Shown: positions 6,185 to 10,499 of the stretch, piece by piece | How positions within the stretch are numbered: position 1 is the first letter of the stretch | Layout of the letters: each line of letters begins with the position of its first letter | NCBI GenBank assembly: GCA_937924465.1 | Contig: CALDSP010000304.1 | Location: 1 to 10,499, forward strand | Reading direction: 5' to 3' | Length of the DNA stretch: 10,499 bases | DNA from: an uncultured Leptospiraceae bacterium | Lineage (GTDB): Bacteria; Spirochaetota; Leptospiria; Leptospirales; Leptospiraceae | Made by a program: the position numbers and the translations under genes | The notes under the pieces: generated by a model | Database searches by the model: none | What the model saw: only the letters and a program-made list of their open reading frames with translations | Told to the model about the DNA's origin: nothing

Positions 6185-7071
6185 AGTTGAATTTTCTCTA
6201 AGATAAATTCTGGATTGTCATGGTGCATGTTATGGCTTGCTTGAGGAACTTCATATAGGGTAAGATTTTGAAAATGAGAACAAATTTCGTTGAGATTGTT
6301 TGGTTTTAAGTGAGTCCTTTCTCCAAAAAACAAGAGAGTTGGAGAAAAAATATTTTTCCAAAGCTCACGAGAAAGTTCGGGTGGAAAAGGAATAGGAGAG
6401 AACTTTTTTAAGTTTGGATCATTTTTCCATTCAAATAAATCTTTGCCCACTTGTTTTACTAAAAAAGAAGTGAGAATTTCTACCTTTTTTAAGGGAAGAT
6501 TTTTATAAAGCCCGGAGAGTTTTTTTACTGCTTCTTCAAAGCTCATGTGTTTTCGTTTTGTTTTATTTCCATTTTGACTAGAAACAATTTCTTGTAAAAT
6601 AGAAGTTTCTTCTTCAAATTTTCTTCTTGGAGTAAACGACAAAAGCCAGTCTTTCAGTTTTTCTCTTTCCTTAGACATGGCTCTAATTCCAGCAAAGCCT
6701 TCCAGTAAAATAAGGGTTTTACATTTTTCTGGAAAAATTCCAAAATATCGAGCTGCCAGTCCAGCCCCTAAAGAATGTCCTAAAATAGAAAATTCTTTTG
6801 GTAAATATTTTTCTATCACTTTATGCAGATCTAAAATTAACTCTGAATAATGATAAATTCCATCTTCATTCCATGCGGAATTTCCATGACCTCTCTGATC
6901 ATAGCTAACTAAATTAAAATTTTTTAATAGCTCTTTTTCTAGAAATACAAAGGTTTCTTTGGTATCGTTAAAACCATGTATGAGAAGTAAAAAATTTTCT
7001 TTATTTGAGTTTTGAATTTTAACTTCCAAACCTGTTCCATTTATAAAAAATTTTTCAACAATTTCTTTCAT
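6163..7071 (-). CDS. Alpha/beta hydrolase
   Basis: A 302-residue single-domain alpha/beta hydrolase without a signal peptide, so probably cytoplasmic. Motifs in order: LLIHGFND (29-36), the oxyanion-hole strand; YDQRGHGNSAW (57-67), a family-typical segment; ILGHSLGAGLAARY (96-109), the nucleophile elbow with S100; and ASHNMHHDNPE (278-288), with H280 the likely catalytic histidine. The acid is less obvious: E251 in FFGERTHL occupies the usual post-strand-7 site, with E124 in LLEGFAG as alternative. Residues 130-210 form the lid, which would set specificity. The substrate (ester, lactone or thioester) cannot be told. Its ATG overlaps the stop of the upstream glycosyltransferase as ATGA, so it is translationally coupled and last in the minus-strand unit. 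Its own 3' end overlaps the convergent exported-protein gene. Confidence 0.88.
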   Translation of the reverse strand: MKEIVEKFFINGTGLEVKIQNSNKENFLLLIHGFNDTKETFVFLEKELLKNFNLVSYDQRGHGNSAWNEDGIYHYSELILDLHKVIEKYLPKEFSILGHSLGAGLAARYFGIFPEKCKTLILLEGFAGIRAMSKEREKLKDWLLSFTPRRKFEEETSILQEIVSSQNGNKTKRKHMSFEEAVKKLSGLYKNLPLKKVEILTSFLVKQVGKDLFEWKNDPNLKKFSPIPFPPELSRELWKNIFSPTLLFFGERTHLKPNNLNEICSHFQNLTLYEVPQASHNMHHDNPEFILEKIQLHLGFNK

Positions 7072-8222
7072 TTTAAAAATCTATCAAAGGCTTGTTTTGT
7101 TTTGATGGCTGTTTTTTCCCAACTAAATAGTTTTAAGTCAATTTTAGGAATATTAGAACTTTCTAATAAATCTAAAATCTTTAGCGCCCAACGTTTCGGA
7201 TCGTTTGTAGGAAGATATTCAATTTGATCAAAACCAATTTCATGAAAGGTAGGAATGTCTGAGACTAAGCATTTTTTATTGTGAGCTAAAGCCTCTAAAA
7301 GGGGAATTCCAAATCCTTCATAATGAGAAGCGAAGAGAAATAAACTGCACTTTGAATAAATATGATGCAGATCTGTGTCGTTTATATTTTCTAATATAAA
7401 AATGTCTTGATGAGTTTGGATTTGACTTTCTAGTTCTTTATAAAACTCTTTTGATTCCCAACCTTTTTTTCCAACAATTACCCAAGGTAAAGGATGAGGA
7501 GCTATGTTTCTATACTCTCGAAAAACTTGAAGTAAAAAGGAATAATTCTTTCTTGGTTCAATGGTAGAAACAGAAAGTAAAAATTGTTGTGGAAGTTTTT
7601 TTATATATGAGGAAGGTTCTTGTATTAAGAAATTTTTTATTTCTTCTAAATCAATTCCGGGATAACTTACATCAGTAAATTCTTTAGGATAATCAAATTT
7701 TTGAATTTGATCTTTTCGAGTATTTTCTGAAATTGATAAAATAAAATGAGCTTTTTTAACAGAGTAGTATTGAAAAATTTTTTGTTGAATTTGAGCAGTC
7801 TTTCTCATTGTTTGAGGATATAAATATAAAACCAAATCACAATAAGTTAAAACAATAGGAAGATTTTTTGGTAAAAAAAATGGTACTACTTGCTGTGAAC
7901 CCCAAAACAAATCAAACTTTTGTTTTTGAATTTCTAAAGGGAGTGTAATTAAAAAATACAATCCTCCCTTTTTAAAAAAAACTCCTTGTCCAATATGTGG
8001 AACAATATTAGAAAGTGCTAATATTTTAGAGTGCGTTAGGTGAAAAGGTAAGTGACTAAACAAATGAAATTCGTATTTTTCTTTTTCTGGAAAATGATAA
8101 AGAATTTCTCCAATCAGTCTTCCCACCCCAGATACAGGTGTAGATAAGGGTCTAGCATCCAATGCTATTTTGTATTTCTTAGTATTCAAATTGAATAATG
8201 GCTGTATAAATTTTAGGGACAA
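7068..8222 (-). CDS. GT4-type glycosyltransferase (group 1, GT-B fold)
   Basis: A 384-residue retaining glycosyltransferase, probably acting at the cytoplasmic face of the inner membrane in surface-glycan assembly. The N-terminal Rossmann domain opens with KIALDARPL (18-26) and SGVGRLI (31-37), the acceptor/phosphate loop. The C-terminal domain shows LLSVSTIEPRKN (215-226) for donor diphosphate contact. It also has FASHYEGFGIPLLEA, which holds the E-x7-E pair E302/E310. The overall pattern is that of mannosyl- or rhamnosyl-transferases of the WbaZ/MtfA kind; the sugar is not determinable. The start is uncertain. TTG 8222 overlaps the lipoprotein gene by 44 bp, and TTG 8189 would cut this to 11 bp while keeping the domain; neither has a Shine-Dalgarno sequence. 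It is coupled to the hydrolase by a 4-bp ATGA overlap. Confidence 0.9.
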   Translation of the reverse strand: MSLKFIQPLFNLNTKKYKIALDARPLSTPVSGVGRLIGEILYHFPEKEKYEFHLFSHLPFHLTHSKILALSNIVPHIGQGVFFKKGGLYFLITLPLEIQKQKFDLFWGSQQVVPFFLPKNLPIVLTYCDLVLYLYPQTMRKTAQIQQKIFQYYSVKKAHFILSISENTRKDQIQKFDYPKEFTDVSYPGIDLEEIKNFLIQEPSSYIKKLPQQFLLSVSTIEPRKNYSFLLQVFREYRNIAPHPLPWVIVGKKGWESKEFYKELESQIQTHQDIFILENINDTDLHHIYSKCSLFLFASHYEGFGIPLLEALAHNKKCLVSDIPTFHEIGFDQIEYLPTNDPKRWALKILDLLESSNIPKIDLKLFSWEKTAIKTKQAFDRFLK

Positions 8223-8850
8223 GATTTGGATTTAAAACCCATGACTTTTCTTTTGGAAGAGGTTTTAATCCACTTTCTTGAGTCATGCGACGAAGTTCAG
8301 TTTCCGATTCGGATTCACCGTAATGATCAGGATATCCATCATGATCTGTATCCACTTCTACTCTATAAAGCCAATAAATCCTATCGGGAATCCCATCTTT
8401 ATTTGTGTCCACTTCTGTACGAACGATTTGTTTTTTGCGATTGTAGTAATTTGTGGTCTCAAAAAATCCATCCCCATCCCTGTCCACTTGAGAGAGTGCA
8501 ATAAAACCATTTGGGAGCAGCCAACGCAGAGTATCTACTTTTCCATTTTTATTTGTGTCTTCTGCTTCGTGAACCTTTACAGTTTCTTTTTCAGGGCGAT
8601 CGGGTGGTGTAAATGTAGCAAAACCACTCCATATAAACAGATCGGTGATTTTATCCTCGTTTGTATCGTGTTCTTGATAGACAATCCGATAATCCTTAGG
8701 GTTGTCAACATAATATCCCACAGCATCATTTTTTCCATTGGAGTTTGTGTCTGTAAAAATTTGAGCCATTGGTAAACCAAAACTGAATTCTTGGACCTGT
8801 TTCTCTTTACAAGAGGAATAGAACAATAAAATAACAATTAAAAATTTCAT
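8179..8850 (-). CDS. Lipoprotein with six Asp-rich calcium-loop-like motifs
   Basis: A 223-residue predicted lipoprotein. A short signal peptide (MKFLIVILLFYSSC) gives C14 as the lipidation site, a loose spirochaete lipobox. The mature protein carries six nine-residue acidic motifs of the form D-x-N/D-x-N/D-G-x-x-D/E, at 34-42, 62-70, 98-106, 123-131, 148-156 and 167-175. The second has K in place of G, and the fourth ends in E. Spacing from start to start is 28, 36, 25, 25 and 19 residues, and aromatic residues follow most copies. Such loops resemble the calcium-binding loops of EF-hands, dockerins and thrombospondin type 3 repeats; calcium binding is inferred. The C-terminal part (180-223) has no repeats. 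It is first in the minus-strand unit and overlaps the glycosyltransferase frame. Likely an envelope-anchored surface protein of unknown role. Confidence 0.8.
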   Translation of the reverse strand: MKFLIVILLFYSSCKEKQVQEFSFGLPMAQIFTDTNSNGKNDAVGYYVDNPKDYRIVYQEHDTNEDKITDLFIWSGFATFTPPDRPEKETVKVHEAEDTNKNGKVDTLRWLLPNGFIALSQVDRDGDGFFETTNYYNRKKQIVRTEVDTNKDGIPDRIYWLYRVEVDTDHDGYPDHYGESESETELRRMTQESGLKPLPKEKSWVLNPNLVPKIYTAIIQFEY

Positions 8851-9026
8851 ATGTTATCCAAAATCTAAAGGTAAAATTTTTTGAGAACTTTTTTTCTGCT
8901 TTATTGTTGAGTTATAAACATATAGTTAAAAATTTACTTATATTCAAAAATATTTCAACATAATAATTTTTATTCAAAAAATATGTGGCAAGTATAAAGA
9001 CTTGAAAGTAAGGAATTTTAAAAGAT
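8851..9026. promoter_or_regulatory. Divergent intergenic region, very AT-rich
   Basis: This 176-bp gap separates the minus-strand lipoprotein unit from the plus-strand galactofuranosyltransferase gene, so it should hold both promoters. For the plus strand, TATAAA at 8993-8998 is a good -10 candidate, but no convincing -35 lies 16-18 bp upstream. AGGA at 9011-9014 is rather far from the ATG. No clear minus-strand promoter or terminator stem was found. Confidence 0.45.
8941..8980. repeat. Direct repeat TATTCAAAAA, 30 bp apart
   Basis: The ten-base word TATTCAAAAA occurs at 8941-8950 and again at 8971-8980, each followed by a TAT-containing stretch. The 30-bp period is close to three helical turns and the second copy lies just upstream of the candidate -10 of the plus-strand gene. 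It may be a paired operator or simply low-complexity DNA. Confidence 0.35.
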
Positions 9027-10499
9027 ATGTACACACTTTATGAGGCAACGGGTGCTCGCTCTGAAAAGGCTTTTTCTTTATATGGATTTTGGGAAACAAA
9101 CCGCAATCTACAAGGAAAACAAGAACTCTCTTTTTTTACTTATTTCAATGCTTTTTTTCCAAAAGACTGGGATGAGTTAACAAATATCCAAAATGTAAGT
9201 TTGCGGTTTTCTGGAAAAGGAAATGGAAAAATTCAATTACTTGGAATCAAAGAAAAAGGGAATTTTTATCAATCAGAATTACTGTTAGAACAAGATTTTT
9301 TTGACTCTTTTGATTTGTATTTAAATTTTCCGGAAAATTGGAAATCATACAGTATCATTTATCCAAAAATAATTTCGAAAGACAAAGTCCAAGGTTTTCA
9401 ACTTTTATATTTAACCTCTGATTTGCCAAGCTCTAAATTTTTTCATATTGGAATTGTGATATGCACTTATAACAAACAAAATTACTTAACCAAAACTCTA
9501 GAACGCTTGGGAGAATTTCGATCTGACGCATTACGTATTTCTATTTGTGTAGTAGATAATGCCCAAAATTTAGAACCTAACTTATTCGCAAAGTATTCTA
9601 ACGTTATCCTAATTCCAAATCCAAACTATGGTGGTTCAGGAGGATTTACTCGTGGAATGCTATATTTTGAAAGGCAACAGGACGTTACGCACATACTTCT
9701 TATGGATGATGATATAGAAATAGATGAAAGAATCTTCCAAAGGCTTGAAGCTATTTTACAGTTTCAGAGAAATTCGAAACAAGCTATTGGAGGAACTATG
9801 CTAGATGCTTTACTGCCAACTTTGATTTACGAAACGAGCGCTAAAGTAAACTATAATAAGCTTCGTTATGAACCTTGTAATTATTTATTGGATTTAACTA
9901 TTTTTCAAAATTTAATTACAATTTCAAAAAAAGAGGAAATCGAATATGGTGCTTGGTGGTTTTTTCTTTTTCCAAAAAAAGTTTTATTAGAAGCTCATTT
10001 TTCATTTCCATTTTTTATTCGCTTAGATGATGTTGAATATTCTTTTCGACTAAAAAAATTAGGTTATACAATTCACCGAATGAATGGACTTGCCATTTGG
10101 CATGAGCCTTTTTATGCAAAAGATCCAATGTGGATCGGTTATTACACAATTCGAAATTTATTAATTCATTTTGCTTTATATCCCAAGAAAGGAAGGTTTT
10201 TTAGATTTCTTCGTCTTTGGATGATATTTGGAAATCATATTGGAAATTATCATTATCTTCATTTGGAACTAGTTCTAAATGGATTCAAAGATTACTTAAA
10301 AGGTCCAAAGTTTATTAAAAATTTAAAACCAAACGAGTTTCATAAAAAATTGCTAGAAATATGTAAAACAGATAAAGATTTTCATGAAGAAAAATTTGAA
10401 TTCTTTTCTACCACACAAGTTCCAAGGAGATCTAATATAAAAAGATTGATTGGTCTTTTGTGTATTTTTACTGGAAATGTATTTTTTCTACCTTCTTTC
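9027..10499 (+). CDS. GlfT2-like galactofuranosyltransferase, C-terminus cut by window
   Basis: I translated ATG 9027 onward; the frame is open for 491 codons to the last base. Residues 1-135 look like the beta-rich N-terminal domain of GlfT2 proteins. The GT-A domain follows: IGIVICTYNK (141-150), NPNYGGSGGFTRG (198-210), the metal-binding DDD at 227-229, GAWWF (308-312), LDDVEYSFR (333-341) with the paired Asp D334/D335, and WHE (358-360). These match the mycobacterial GlfT2 pattern, which polymerises galactofuranose from UDP-galactofuranose. Mycobacterial GlfT2 is about 640 residues, so roughly the last quarter is probably missing. The enzyme likely works at the inner membrane on a lipid-linked glycan such as an O-antigen. 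It is divergent from the lipoprotein/glycosyltransferase unit. Other furanosyl GT2 enzymes are the alternative. Confidence 0.85.
   Translation, partial: MYTLYEATGARSEKAFSLYGFWETNRNLQGKQELSFFTYFNAFFPKDWDELTNIQNVSLRFSGKGNGKIQLLGIKEKGNFYQSELLLEQDFFDSFDLYLNFPENWKSYSIIYPKIISKDKVQGFQLLYLTSDLPSSKFFHIGIVICTYNKQNYLTKTLERLGEFRSDALRISICVVDNAQNLEPNLFAKYSNVILIPNPNYGGSGGFTRGMLYFERQQDVTHILLMDDDIEIDERIFQRLEAILQFQRNSKQAIGGTMLDALLPTLIYETSAKVNYNKLRYEPCNYLLDLTIFQNLITISKKEEIEYGAWWFFLFPKKVLLEAHFSFPFFIRLDDVEYSFRLKKLGYTIHRMNGLAIWHEPFYAKDPMWIGYYTIRNLLIHFALYPKKGRFFRFLRLWMIFGNHIGNYHYLHLELVLNGFKDYLKGPKFIKNLKPNEFHKKLLEICKTDKDFHEEKFEFFSTTQVPRRSNIKRLIGLLCIFTGNVFFLPSF

Noticed and set aside
8226..8775. Two plus-strand open frames opposite the Asp-rich lipoprotein
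   Set aside because: Their composition (Ile/Cys/Phe-rich) is the complement of the repeated Asp/Asn codons on the minus strand. They are shadows.
8851..9026. Small RNA or extra small gene in the divergent gap
   Set aside because: No stable stem, no open frame with a ribosome binding site, and composition is plain AT-rich spacer.

Overview
The window is AT-rich (about one third G+C by eye) and densely packed. It reads like a spirochaete chromosome of the Leptospira type. The clues are two short lipoprotein signal peptides with loose spirochaete-style lipoboxes, a free-living core metabolism (ThiS/ThiE, acyl-CoA dehydrogenase) and surface-polysaccharide glycosyltransferases. The taxonomic call is inference; there is no rRNA or marker gene to fix it. 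No tRNA, rRNA, insertion sequence, CRISPR array or integrase was seen.

Layout. (1) 1-793, minus strand: a Cys-rich lipoprotein followed by a nucleoside 2-deoxyribosyltransferase that runs off the left edge; the two reading frames share one base. (2) 839-6184, plus strand: a seven-gene run with overlaps or gaps of no more than about 22 bp. It holds thiS, thiE, a divergent WecG/TagA/CpsF-family protein, an ACAD10/11-type acyl-CoA dehydrogenase, an APH-fold kinase, a DUF6285-type protein and an exported protein of unknown function. (3) 6163-8850, minus strand: Asp-rich repeat lipoprotein, GT4-type glycosyltransferase and alpha/beta hydrolase, all overlapping. (4) 8851-9026: AT-rich divergent intergenic region with a 30-bp-spaced direct repeat. 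(5) 9027 to the right edge, plus strand: a GlfT2-like galactofuranosyltransferase, cut by the window end.

How the genes work together. The clearest system is the dehydrogenase, kinase and DUF6285 trio (2542-5134). It has the composition of the LvaC/LvaA/LvaB core of Pseudomonas putida levulinate catabolism, and the same two enzyme types are fused in animal ACAD10/ACAD11. In those systems 4-hydroxyacyl-CoA is phosphorylated and the phosphate is then eliminated to give an enoyl-CoA that enters beta-oxidation. Its co-directional packing behind thiamine genes and a WecG-like protein is unexpected. The WecG-like protein seems to have lost the catalytic Asp and Arg positions of its family. The right half points to cell-surface glycan assembly, including probable galactofuranose transfer, next to a lipoprotein with six calcium-loop-like motifs.
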